Positions 14,463 through 22,141 of a stretch of DNA of 23,560 nt are shown one piece after another. Source of the stretch: a virus. Positions within the stretch are counted from its first letter, which is position 1; every line of letters begins with the position of its first letter. The notes under the pieces were generated by a model. It saw only the letters and a list, made by a program, of their open reading frames with translations, searched no databases and was not told the DNA's origin. Location: the IMG/VR virus record IMGVR_UViG_3300047299_000034, positions 1 through 23,560 of that record. One strand, 5' to 3'. A program made the translations under genes and the position numbers.

Positions 14463-15320
14463 ATGAGCACTGAAATTAATCAAGCAACATACACTGCACA
14501 AAATGTCGAGCGCAAAGAAGGTGGCGTCATTGTTGAAACCAAAGAAAATTTAACAGAACTACGAAATCACGAGTTAAGTAAACTTCCTGAAGTTAAAACT
14601 CTTTATACTGAGCTCGAAAAAACATACGGCAAATATCTGTTCGTACCATACGATATCCCAAAGATACAGATACACGATTTGCAAAAGTTTGTTGTTTTCT
14701 TTTTCCAGAATGGAAAGCATGCTGGTAAGCAAGTTGAAGATTTGAGTTCAGGTACATTTAATGCAACAAAATCTACTTACTTGTCAATTGACAGCAATGT
14801 AAATTCCTGGACTCCCGTCTGGACACGAAACATTGTAGAATCTATTTACACAGAGTTTCCTGAAATATTTGAGCAAATTCACGATCTGATGCCCTGGATT
14901 GGGCAAAAAAACTTTCGATGGAACATGTGGTCAAGCGCAAATAGAGTCCCGGCACATCGAGATCACACAAGCATGATAGATATGCCATTGGCAATGCGTA
15001 TAAAATTGTTTGACTCTAATATATCAGAAACTCTAAGTCTACTCACTGATCCTATTAAACAACACAGCAATGGATATGTGCCCTTACCAAAATTAGAGGA
15101 CACAAATTCCTATGCATGGAACAATCTAAGAACAAAACATGCAAGTACTTGGAAACCGACAGCTAGAAAAATTTTGTTTATATGGCGGGATAAACTTACA
15201 ACACCGCAACAAGTGAATCAATACGTTGACTTGCTTGACAGAAGTATTGCGAAATATCAAGGCACAGATAAACTTTGGATTGATAGCAACCCGGCTACAG
15301 ATTACATTAATATAGATTAA
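14463..15320 (+). CDS. Probable non-haem iron / 2-oxoglutarate dioxygenase-like protein
   Basis: 285 residues. H165-R-D167 in VPAHRDHTSM, a following R-I-K-L-F-D strand, then N-S-Y-A-W-N-N-L-R-T-K-H226 and Arg235 (TARKILFIW) give the His-x-Asp ... His iron site and the basic residue that binds 2-oxoglutarate. Spacing of about 60 residues between HxD and the distal His is normal for the family. The first 100 residues form a separate, partly charged N-terminal region. Phage proteins of this type are thought to hydroxylate proteins or nucleotides; the substrate here is unknown. It is preceded by a late motif at 5 nt spacing and no ribosome binding site, and appears more AT-rich than its neighbours. 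Confidence 0.6.
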   Translation: MSTEINQATYTAQNVERKEGGVIVETKENLTELRNHELSKLPEVKTLYTELEKTYGKYLFVPYDIPKIQIHDLQKFVVFFFQNGKHAGKQVEDLSSGTFNATKSTYLSIDSNVNSWTPVWTRNIVESIYTEFPEIFEQIHDLMPWIGQKNFRWNMWSSANRVPAHRDHTSMIDMPLAMRIKLFDSNISETLSLLTDPIKQHSNGYVPLPKLEDTNSYAWNNLRTKHASTWKPTARKILFIWRDKLTTPQQVNQYVDLLDRSIAKYQGTDKLWIDSNPATDYINID

Positions 15321-15694
15321 CGCATTTTACGCACCAAACTGATTTGACGTCGTTTGGTACGTTTTGTTATAACATTAGCCAAGCTGGTTTGGTGACCGTA
15401 TAGTACTTCAAAATCCTTGGTGCTATAAGTTTTTAATGCGTATGTAAATTGGCGCATAGGTTCTTTTAGCACAATGTTGATAGGAATTAAACGGTTAGAA
15501 CCCCACCACCATTCTTCCCCTTGTTCAATGAAAGCAACTTTATCAGCATCATCCTTTAGTAGGTTGTAGACATACATGGTGACAACTACATTATCACTGT
15601 TTTGTATAATACCAACTAACTCGTTCTCTCCGTACCGCACTAAGCTCATAAACGGGAAACGTTCTAGAAATTCTTTAACTTTGCTGTCCATCAT
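15317..15694 (-). CDS. Conserved phage protein of unknown function
   Basis: 125 residues on the minus strand, one of only two minus genes. The N-terminus is a short helix (KVKEFLERFPFMSLVRYG) followed by strands, with a WWWGSNRLIPIN segment in the middle and a strongly basic end (ITKRTKRRQISLVRKMR). The basic tail suggests nucleic-acid binding. It converges on and overlaps the preceding plus gene by 4 bases, and its start faces the virion-type gene at 15743, with a late-type motif in both directions between them. The start may be the first or second of two adjacent ATGs. Confidence 0.75.
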   Translation of the reverse strand: MMDSKVKEFLERFPFMSLVRYGENELVGIIQNSDNVVVTMYVYNLLKDDADKVAFIEQGEEWWWGSNRLIPINIVLKEPMRQFTYALKTYSTKDFEVLYGHQTSLANVITKRTKRRQISLVRKMR

Positions 15695-15697
15695 GCT

Positions 15698-15704
15698 TAC
15701 TTAG
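15698..15704 (-). promoter_or_regulatory. Possible minus-strand late motif CTAAGTA
   Basis: Read on the minus strand, CTAAGTA ends 3 nt before the first ATG (6 nt before the second) of the minus gene. It differs at one base from CTAAATA. No Shine-Dalgarno is present. Confidence 0.4.
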
Positions 15705-15730
15705 CATTTTGAAAATCACAGGTCTAATCG

Positions 15731-15737
15731 CTAAATA
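15731..15737 (+). promoter_or_regulatory. Late-promoter-like motif CTAAATA
   Basis: CTAAATA ends 5 nt before the ATG at 15743; the intervening AGAGC does not fit a spaced Shine-Dalgarno. It is the same spacing as at 2526 and 14451. Confidence 0.65.
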
Positions 15738-15742
15738 AGAGC

Positions 15743-16540
15743 ATGGCCACATTAAACTCAAGTATTCCAACAGCATCATTGAACTACGCCGGCGCCGGTA
15801 CCGGCCCAAGCTCTACACGTCACGCACCAAGCTATACTGACCAACGTATTGTATGGTTTAAAGGCGTTGATAACATCTTAGATCTTACTATCACAGGTAC
15901 AGATCGTCGTCCTGTTAGCTTACTACGCCGCGAGTTAACTGTTACAATGTGGGATAGAACCACTGGCACTACTATTTTCCGTCGCCGTGCTATGGCAACA
16001 GTAGAAGAAAACGGACAAGCTCGTTTGACTGTTTTTGCTCGTGATCTAATGACGCTACCAGTTGGCATTTATTCTTTGGGTGCCACCTTTGTTGATGCTA
16101 ATGGATTGGAAACTGCCCTAACTTGGAACCGCGCCCAACAAGGTGCGTTTGATGTCGAAGTTAAGGATGCAGTTGTACCAACAAGCCGTGTTACCCAAGA
16201 GGTTACAACTTGGACAGACGTTGGCGGATTAGTAGTATCTAGTGCATTTAACGGCCCTCAGTTCTACAGAAAAGATACAAGCCTTTTCACAGTGGCATTA
16301 TATGGTAGCAATTGGACTGGTCGAGTAATTGTACAAGGTACATTGGATGAAACAGTAACTGGTTCCACATTGTGGGGCAACCTAAAGCCACAAGACTATG
16401 AAACACATAATATGGACTTGAATGGTTATACTGGCATTGACCCATACAATTTCTATGCTGGTGTTCGTTGGTTGCGTATCGTAAAGCAAGATAGCCTTTC
16501 GAACGCTGGTACCCTTGACAAAGTTCTTATAAGAGTGTAA
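15743..16540 (+). CDS. Virion-type protein, beta-rich, with BppU-like N-terminal region
   Basis: 265 residues, Thr/Val/Gly/Asn-rich and almost entirely beta-type, as expected for a capsid decoration, tail or baseplate protein. Residues about 34-120 (RIVWFKGVDNILDLTITGTD, then V-T-M-W-D-R and V-G-I-Y-S-L-G-A) resemble the N-terminal domain of phage baseplate upper proteins. The second half has two repeated strand-rich segments with Trp and Tyr and ends WLRIVKQDSLSNAGTLDKVL. No enzyme motif is seen. The late-type promoter supports a structural role. Exact position in the virion is unknown. Confidence 0.6.
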   Translation: MATLNSSIPTASLNYAGAGTGPSSTRHAPSYTDQRIVWFKGVDNILDLTITGTDRRPVSLLRRELTVTMWDRTTGTTIFRRRAMATVEENGQARLTVFARDLMTLPVGIYSLGATFVDANGLETALTWNRAQQGAFDVEVKDAVVPTSRVTQEVTTWTDVGGLVVSSAFNGPQFYRKDTSLFTVALYGSNWTGRVIVQGTLDETVTGSTLWGNLKPQDYETHNMDLNGYTGIDPYNFYAGVRWLRIVKQDSLSNAGTLDKVLIRV

Positions 16541-16551
16541 ACTAGCTCTAT

Positions 16552-17520
16552 ATGAGCATAGTTGAATCTACATTACAAGCCCACCTACCTGCGTTAAAGC
16601 GCAACACCAACGGCTGGTTAACTATGAACTGCCCAGTGTGCGTCCAAAACGGACAAGCACGTCCAGATACTAAACATCGCGGTGGCATTAAGTTTGAAGA
16701 AGACCGCGTAGGCTATCATTGCTTTAACTGCGGCTACACAACAGGCTGGAGACCGGGACAACGGCTTGGCATTAAGCTGATCAAGTTTATGCGAGCTATT
16801 GGCATTGACGAAGGTGAAATTCAACGCCTCAAGATCCAACTGTGGGATCAAGTAGTTGATGACGATGAAAACACAGTCCACGAACCTTTCAAAAAGCCCG
16901 ATTGGCCCGAGATCGAGTTCCCGTGGGAAATACAAGACATAACATTAGAAGCAGCCGAGTACTTAGACAGTAGAAAAGTACTTGAACTAACTGATTGGTT
17001 GTCTAGTCCCAGTAGCATACAAGGCATGAACAATCGTGCTATCCTACCTTTTTTTGATGAGGGTAAGTTAGTAGGCTACAATGCACGTTGGATTGGCGAA
17101 GTACCCAAAGGCACTGCAAAGATTATTGCAAGTCGTCCTGCTAGCTTTGTGTTTAACTTAGATAAACAAAGCCAGGCAAGAAAATATACACTAGTAGTTG
17201 AAGGCGAGTATGATGCACTAAGTTTAGATGGTGTTGCTATTATGACTAACAGCATTAGTCCTGAACAAGCAAAGATTATCGAAGACATTGATAACGAACC
17301 AGTGGTGTTACCGGACAGAGATCGGGCTGGCCTACAATTGGCAATGCAAGCGGCAGAGCTAGGTTGGAGCGTGAGCTTTCCAGACTGGCCAGACGGCATT
17401 AAAGATGCTAATGATGCAGTACAACACTTTGGGCGAGTTGCTACACTACAAAGCGTGATATCGGCGATTGAGACCTCCCCTTTGAAGATTAAATTAATAG
17501 CACGCCGTTGGTGTGCGTAA
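16552..17520 (+). CDS. 61: DNA primase (gp61-like, DnaG type)
   Basis: Makes RNA primers for lagging-strand synthesis. The N-terminal zinc finger has C27-x2-C30 and C57-x2-C60, with YHCFNCGYTTGW typical of primase zinc ribbons. The Toprim domain shows VVEGEYDALSL (Glu217) and LPDRDRAG (Asp255, Asp257), followed by a DGIKDANDAV loop (281-290). 322 residues, close to T4 gp61 (342). It lies 15 nt before the helicase gene, its functional partner. The start has no clear Shine-Dalgarno, and no late motif is seen; the 11-nt gap after the virion-type gene suggests read-through expression. Confidence 0.9.
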   Translation: MSIVESTLQAHLPALKRNTNGWLTMNCPVCVQNGQARPDTKHRGGIKFEEDRVGYHCFNCGYTTGWRPGQRLGIKLIKFMRAIGIDEGEIQRLKIQLWDQVVDDDENTVHEPFKKPDWPEIEFPWEIQDITLEAAEYLDSRKVLELTDWLSSPSSIQGMNNRAILPFFDEGKLVGYNARWIGEVPKGTAKIIASRPASFVFNLDKQSQARKYTLVVEGEYDALSLDGVAIMTNSISPEQAKIIEDIDNEPVVLPDRDRAGLQLAMQAAELGWSVSFPDWPDGIKDANDAVQHFGRVATLQSVISAIETSPLKIKLIARRWCA

Positions 17521-17535
17521 AGGAAAACTATAATA

Positions 17536-19023
17536 ATGGCAGATGATGTAAAAGAATACGGCTATGAGTTACAAAAACTATTTTTGGACTTCTTAGTCAG
17601 CAACAGGGACTTGGCAGCACGTTGCCAAAACGTACTAGATCCCGATCACTTTGACCGCAGGTTGCGAGGTGCGGCAGAATTTATTAAGGCTTATGTAAAT
17701 GAACATGGAAACATTCCAGACATTACACAAGTAAAAGCAACAACAAACACAGAGCTTTCGCATTTAGAAACACAAGCAGTTGAACATAGCAGTTGGTTCC
17801 TGGCAGAGTTTGAAGGCTTTGCAAGACATAAAGCATTAGAGAAGGCTATCCTTCAAAGTGCTGACATGTTAGACAAGAGTCAGTATGGTGCAGTTGAAAA
17901 GCTAATCAAAGATGCAGTACAAGTTGGCTTGCCAAAGACATTTGGTACAGACTACTTTGCTGATCCGAGTGGTCGTCTAAATGCACTAAAGAATAATAAC
18001 GGACAGTTAACGACAGGTTGGAAGGCACTTGACGATAAGTTGTACGGTGGGTTTAACAGAGGTGAGCTAAACATCTTTGCCGGAGCGTCGGGTGCAGGTA
18101 AGAGTTTGTTCTTGCAAAACTTAGCACTAAACTGGTCAATGGCTGGATTGAATACTGTTTACTTTTCACTAGAACTTTCAGAAGGCTTGTGTGCTATGCG
18201 TATGGACGCTATGCTAACAGACACGCCCACTCGAGAAGTGTTTAAGCGACTTGAGGATGTTGATCTTAAAGTTCGTATGAATGGTAAGAAAGCTGGCGTA
18301 CTACAAATCGTACAGTTGACTAACGGCATTACTGCAAACGATATCTTGTCTTGGGTGCGTGAATTCCAAACACAGCGCAAGATTAAAGTAGATGCAATTT
18401 TAGTTGACTACTTAGACTTGATGATGCCAGCAAGTCAAAAGATTAGTGTTAGCGACATGTTCGTTAAGGACAAGTTGGTAGCAGAAGAATTGCGTAACTT
18501 GGTTGTTAGTGAACAGCTATTGTTGGCAACAGCTTCGCAGTTGAACCGTTCTGCGGTTGAAAGTGTAGAGTTTGACCATTCTATGATTGCTGGTGGTTTG
18601 TCTAAGATTCAAACTGCTGATAACGTATTTGGTATCTTCTCTACTCCTACAATGCGTGAACGTTGTATGGTACAGTTGCAGTTTATGAAGACACGTTCTT
18701 CTGGTGCAGTTGGACAAAAGATTGACCTAAGTTTCAATCCAGATACTTTGCGTATCAGTGATCAAGATGGTGATCAAAGCAGTGGCACTACTAAACCTGG
18801 CGATGTCTATGACAAGCTAAAACGTAATACAATGGGAACACCAATTGATACTAGTACTGCAAGTTCTCTGCGATCTACAAGTTGGGAAAAGCCACAGGCT
18901 AAAGAAGGGTTTGATTTAGAAAAACCAGATTCTGGCATACCCAAGGCAAAGCCCTTAACTGCACCGGTTGTTAGTAATTCTAACAGAGATGCACTAAGGG
19001 CTATTGTTAGCCGTGAAATTTAA
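17536..19023 (+). CDS. 41: Replicative DNA helicase (gp41-like, DnaB family)
   Basis: Hexameric 5'-3' helicase that unwinds the fork and stimulates primase. Residues 1-130 are a helical N-terminal domain. The RecA-type motor has Walker A GASGAGKS (183-190), the H1a segment TVYFSLELSEG (207-217), Walker B ILVDYLDL (288-295) and TASQLNR (332-338). The C-terminal 80 residues are a disordered Ser/Pro/Lys-rich tail. Length, 495, against 475 for T4 gp41. Shine-Dalgarno AAAGGAAA starts at 17519. The end abuts, tail to tail, the minus gene at 19024. Confidence 0.95.
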   Translation: MADDVKEYGYELQKLFLDFLVSNRDLAARCQNVLDPDHFDRRLRGAAEFIKAYVNEHGNIPDITQVKATTNTELSHLETQAVEHSSWFLAEFEGFARHKALEKAILQSADMLDKSQYGAVEKLIKDAVQVGLPKTFGTDYFADPSGRLNALKNNNGQLTTGWKALDDKLYGGFNRGELNIFAGASGAGKSLFLQNLALNWSMAGLNTVYFSLELSEGLCAMRMDAMLTDTPTREVFKRLEDVDLKVRMNGKKAGVLQIVQLTNGITANDILSWVREFQTQRKIKVDAILVDYLDLMMPASQKISVSDMFVKDKLVAEELRNLVVSEQLLLATASQLNRSAVESVEFDHSMIAGGLSKIQTADNVFGIFSTPTMRERCMVQLQFMKTRSSGAVGQKIDLSFNPDTLRISDQDGDQSSGTTKPGDVYDKLKRNTMGTPIDTSTASSLRSTSWEKPQAKEGFDLEKPDSGIPKAKPLTAPVVSNSNRDALRAIVSREI

Positions 19024-19470
19024 TTATTTTAAATTGCGATCATCAGCCGGAAGCTCAACAGCTTCTGGTTCTTCGAAATCGCTTGCGCTCAATCCTGGGC
19101 TATATTCATTGCCTTCTTCATTGTCCCCGCCTGTATTTGCATTGTAATCTTTAATGTCAGCACGTAAACGAGAAATCAATGACGTATCACTTGCAACAAT
19201 ATCGGCCATGCTAATAAAGGCGGCTGTAATAAGCTGTGATTCTGCAAAAGTAACTGGCTGGCCACTAACCATTTTGTTCAACACTTGCATAAAACGGCTT
19301 TGCATATCACTACCAACCAATGGGCGTAGTGCAATTTTTAAGCGGCTTAGTTCGCTATCTGTAATTTCGTGGTTTGGTTCGTGCGTATCGGCACTTGTAT
19401 TGTATTCGCTGAGCTGTTGTAGCTTATTAGCTAAATCTCTCAAATCTTGTGCGCTCGGTGAAAGTTGCAT
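19024..19470 (-). CDS. Small acidic phage protein of unknown function
   Basis: 148 residues on the minus strand. Residues 1-110 are helical and Ser/Leu-rich (AQDLRDLANKLQQLSEYN; SRLKIALRPLVGSDMQSRFM), then an acidic, Asn/Gly-rich disordered tail. No catalytic or membrane motif is visible. A good Shine-Dalgarno (AGGAGA on the minus strand) precedes the start, and a late motif lies about 22 nt upstream as half of a palindrome shared with the gene at 19515. Its last base adjoins the helicase stop. A head or tail assembly role is possible from the late promoter, but unproven. Confidence 0.75.
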   Translation of the reverse strand: MQLSPSAQDLRDLANKLQQLSEYNTSADTHEPNHEITDSELSRLKIALRPLVGSDMQSRFMQVLNKMVSGQPVTFAESQLITAAFISMADIVASDTSLISRLRADIKDYNANTGGDNEEGNEYSPGLSASDFEEPEAVELPADDRNLK

Positions 19471-19492
19471 TTTCAGAGTCTCCTATTAACTT

Positions 19493-19506
19493 TATTTAGC
19501 TAAATA
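19493..19506. promoter_or_regulatory. Bidirectional late promoter: perfect 14-bp palindrome
   Basis: TATTTAG-CTAAATA places a CTAAATA motif on each strand with no gap. On the plus strand it ends 8 nt before the ATG at 19515. On the minus strand it leads into the gene starting at 19470 through a leader with a Shine-Dalgarno. The two divergent late units would start from opposite sides of one sequence. Confidence 0.7.
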
Positions 19507-19514
19507 TATTAATC

Positions 19515-19766
19515 ATGCGTAAACAAACTCGTAGCATCCTAGAAGAAATAACAGGCCTAGTACCACAGCAAGACAAGCACTTGCTTGTTGAGGGACTAGC
19601 AACACAGGCTATTGCCCGCGTTATCAATCTAGTTGAAATTATACAAACTAACTATCCCCCGCACCAAGCCGAAGAGCTGGTACGAAGATTGCAACTAGCC
19701 ATTAAAAACGGTGATCCTGCTAAGTTTGCTCGAGGTGTAAGAGCAATTAAGGAAAACGAGCAATGA
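19515..19766 (+). CDS. Small helical phage protein, late operon
   Basis: 83 residues, predicted helical throughout, with QAEELVRRLQLAIKNGDPAKF near the end. It opens MRKQTRSILEEITGLV, a short basic leader with an L-E-E segment, but the following residue is not Gly, Ala or Ser, so it is only a poor prohead-protease site. It starts 8 nt after the late motif and has no Shine-Dalgarno. Its stop overlaps the next ATG (ATGA). Function unknown; it is likely made in step with the two 396-residue proteins that follow. Confidence 0.75.
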   Translation: MRKQTRSILEEITGLVPQQDKHLLVEGLATQAIARVINLVEIIQTNYPPHQAEELVRRLQLAIKNGDPAKFARGVRAIKENEQ

Positions 19767-20953
19767 AAGTTAATGACCTACAGCGTCAATTAGATGAGGG
19801 ATTTTTAGACAACTTAGTAGCTAAAGTTCAAAACATGGCAGGCGGGGATGGCCCAACTGGTATCATTCGCGCTTTGCGTGGTAGCAATGCAGCCTTGCGT
19901 AAGTTTGCAGATGCTATTACAAATGGCACTCGACCACGTGTTACACAACGTTTGGGAAACCAACTAGATCAAATCAATTCTGGCGCAGTCCCGTTACCAG
20001 TAAAAATGATTTACCAACAAGCATTAGCAGCCGCTGATAAAGTTGCAGCCGCTGATCAAATGCAAGTTGATATTGCACAAGTTGGTCCAACAGTTAAATC
20101 TAATCGCACAGACATTGAACGCTTGGTCTTGTCAAGTAATGTCGGCGCCAATAACGAAATTAGATTGTTGTTTGATGCTATCCTTGGTGGCACAGGATCA
20201 GCTGCCATTGGTATGGATATAGAGTCGGCATTAAACGCTATATCGATGATTATAGCCGCTACAATTATTTTTATCCAAACCCAACAAGAAGATGCCGAAA
20301 CAGCAGAAGTTGATCCAGACGCATTAGAAAACTTTAAGACCGCAAGCGCACAACTTGACAAAGTTTTATTCTCACAACAAAGTCCAGATTTAAAATCATT
20401 GAATCCAAACGTTGATCTAAGAGACAACTTAGAAGAACTTGTGCTGATTAGCATGATTACAGGTCAAACTGGCATTCAGAAAAAGTATTTGAATTTGTCT
20501 ACAGAACAAATGCAAGCAATGTTAGCAAGCTCACCTTTGTTGGTAAGCAATCAAACGCTAACAAGATTGCTGTCTGGACATAGTTCTGATGTTGACCCTG
20601 CGGCAGTTAATGCTGTAGTCAATAAAGCTGAACAGTTGATTGAAGAACAATTTAAAGCGTGGTTGCAGATTGCTGTAGCAGAACAGCCACCAAGAGCAAA
20701 AGCATTTGAGATTTATAAAGAGTGGGCACGAGCTGTACATGCCAAAATTAAAAGTATGAACTTTGAGCAACAAGCAACACCAGCCGCAGCCGCACAAGCA
20801 GAAAACAATCCAGAGTTTAAAGCATTAGAAGATTCCCATACAGCCGGCGAAGACGCAGTTCGCCGAGCACTAGCGGCCAATCCAGGGTTATCTGGACCAG
20901 ACATGAAACGAATTTATGATGAGGCCCGCGCCGCATACGATAAAACAGCATGA
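19763..20953 (+). CDS. Late protein with possible capsid-targeting leader and hydrophobic segment
   Basis: 396 residues. It opens MKVNDLQRQLDE|GF: L-D-E followed by Gly fits the (L/I)-x-E|(A/G/S) site cut by T4-like prohead protease, at a position like that of T4 internal head proteins. The body is helical, Ala/Gln/Leu-rich, and contains one hydrophobic stretch near residues 157-171 (AISMIIAATIIFIQT), a candidate membrane or pore-forming helix. The C-terminal part is again helical with an Ala-rich linker. No enzyme motif is recognised. Shine-Dalgarno AAGGA at 19749-19753; stop overlaps the next ATG (ATGA). It may be an internal or injected virion protein. Confidence 0.65.
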   Translation: MKVNDLQRQLDEGFLDNLVAKVQNMAGGDGPTGIIRALRGSNAALRKFADAITNGTRPRVTQRLGNQLDQINSGAVPLPVKMIYQQALAAADKVAAADQMQVDIAQVGPTVKSNRTDIERLVLSSNVGANNEIRLLFDAILGGTGSAAIGMDIESALNAISMIIAATIIFIQTQQEDAETAEVDPDALENFKTASAQLDKVLFSQQSPDLKSLNPNVDLRDNLEELVLISMITGQTGIQKKYLNLSTEQMQAMLASSPLLVSNQTLTRLLSGHSSDVDPAAVNAVVNKAEQLIEEQFKAWLQIAVAEQPPRAKAFEIYKEWARAVHAKIKSMNFEQQATPAAAAQAENNPEFKALEDSHTAGEDAVRRALAANPGLSGPDMKRIYDEARAAYDKTA

Positions 20954-22140
20954 AAATATTTGAAGTAGCACAACCTAGAAAGAGAGTCCTAAAAGAAGCA
21001 AAGGCTCGAATTGATCACCCAGAAGATATTATGTTTGATGAAAACGGTATCGAAGGTGCTCAACGTGCGCTAACTGCACTAACACATGCGGCGCAGTCAC
21101 ATCACGACACAACAACTATCAAGTGGGACGGTAGCCCGGCAGTTATCTTTGGTTGGTTAGATAAAAACACATTCATTGTGACAGACAAAGCTGGTATTGG
21201 TGCTAAAAAGTATGACGGTCGTCCAACAAGCGCAGAAGAAGTGTCTGCAATGATTTATAATCGTAAGCCAGACAGCCCTGGCCGCGCAGAATATGCCGCA
21301 CACTTTGGTGGTATGTATGATTTGTTAAAACGTGCAACTCCTTCTAAAAACGTAGGCAAGATGTTCCAAGGCGATATGCTTTGGATGAAAGCACAAGATT
21401 TAACCATCGACGATGAGCGAGTAAATTTTAAACCAAACAAGGTTGAATATCATATTGACAAGACCAGTGAAGTTGGTAAGAAGATTGTTAAGAGTCGTGC
21501 AGGCATTGCAGTTCACGGCATGTATGAATCTGCAGACGAAGCCGCCTCTGCTACAGCCGAACCAACACCAACATCCCCAGACGCAGTTGGTATTAAATCT
21601 GTTCCTGGCCTAGTAGTATTTGGTCCATCGACCAACCTAACACAAGAACACACAGTTAAATTACCAGCCGCAGACATTAAGAAAGTGCAAGCACTTATTA
21701 ACAGTCCAGCAGCCGCCAAGATTGACGACATGTTAGATCCGTTTGCAATTGGTGCATTAAAAATTTCTAACTTACCAGATATCTTCAAGAGCTTTGTTAA
21801 CTTTAAAGCACGAAGCGGTCAGGAAATTACAAACGGTAAAGCAGTTGCAAACGAGTTCATGGCTTGGTTAAAGGGTCCGAGCGGCTTGTCGGCTAACAAG
21901 CAAGCCAACGTTGAAGCACACATCAACCAATTCAAGGCTCCATTCCAAACAGCGTGGGACATTGTTGCTGGCATTACAGTTATCAAGCACAAGATTAAAG
22001 ATCAACTTGACAAGCACGTTGGTGCTGATACTAGCAGTGTACAAACAGGTTCGGGTCACGAAGGCTTTGTTTCAGCCACACCACACGGCAAGATTAAATT
22101 AGTTAACCGCCCTGTGTTTATGAAAGACAAGGACAAGTAA
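20950..22140 (+). CDS. Nucleotidyltransferase/ligase-fold protein of a phage family
   Basis: 396 residues with motifs of the covalent nucleotidyltransferase superfamily: K58-W-D-G (motif I), FQGDMLW (139-145), VNFKPN (158-163), GIAVHGMY (185-192), GHEGFV (369-374, motif IV, E-G-x-V) and IKLVNR (382-387, motif V, Lys383). This would give an enzyme that adenylates Lys58 and then seals or caps a nucleic acid; the substrate is unknown. I recall related phage proteins classed as DUF6267. It opens MKIFEVAQPRKRVLKE|AK, whose L-K-E|A fits a prohead-protease site. Between motifs III and IV is a long insertion of about 170 residues. Coupled to the preceding gene by ATGA. Confidence 0.7.
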   Translation: MKIFEVAQPRKRVLKEAKARIDHPEDIMFDENGIEGAQRALTALTHAAQSHHDTTTIKWDGSPAVIFGWLDKNTFIVTDKAGIGAKKYDGRPTSAEEVSAMIYNRKPDSPGRAEYAAHFGGMYDLLKRATPSKNVGKMFQGDMLWMKAQDLTIDDERVNFKPNKVEYHIDKTSEVGKKIVKSRAGIAVHGMYESADEAASATAEPTPTSPDAVGIKSVPGLVVFGPSTNLTQEHTVKLPAADIKKVQALINSPAAAKIDDMLDPFAIGALKISNLPDIFKSFVNFKARSGQEITNGKAVANEFMAWLKGPSGLSANKQANVEAHINQFKAPFQTAWDIVAGITVIKHKIKDQLDKHVGADTSSVQTGSGHEGFVSATPHGKIKLVNRPVFMKDKDK

Positions 22141-22141
22141 T

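Noticed and set aside
15333-15366. ACCAAAC / GTTTGGT hairpin followed by a T-rich stretch, as terminator of the gene at 14463
   Set aside because: The loop is 12 nt, the T tract is interrupted, and the element lies inside the coding sequence of the minus gene, so it is too weak to call.
17508-17534. TTGGTG and TATAAT before the helicase gene as a promoter
   Set aside because: The spacer is 15 bp and the -10 overlaps the space between Shine-Dalgarno and ATG; read-through from primase is simpler.
19010-19045. AT-rich inverted repeat between the convergent stops at 19023/19024, as bidirectional terminator
   Set aside because: The arms are AATTTAA and TTAAATT with no GC, so the stem would be unstable.
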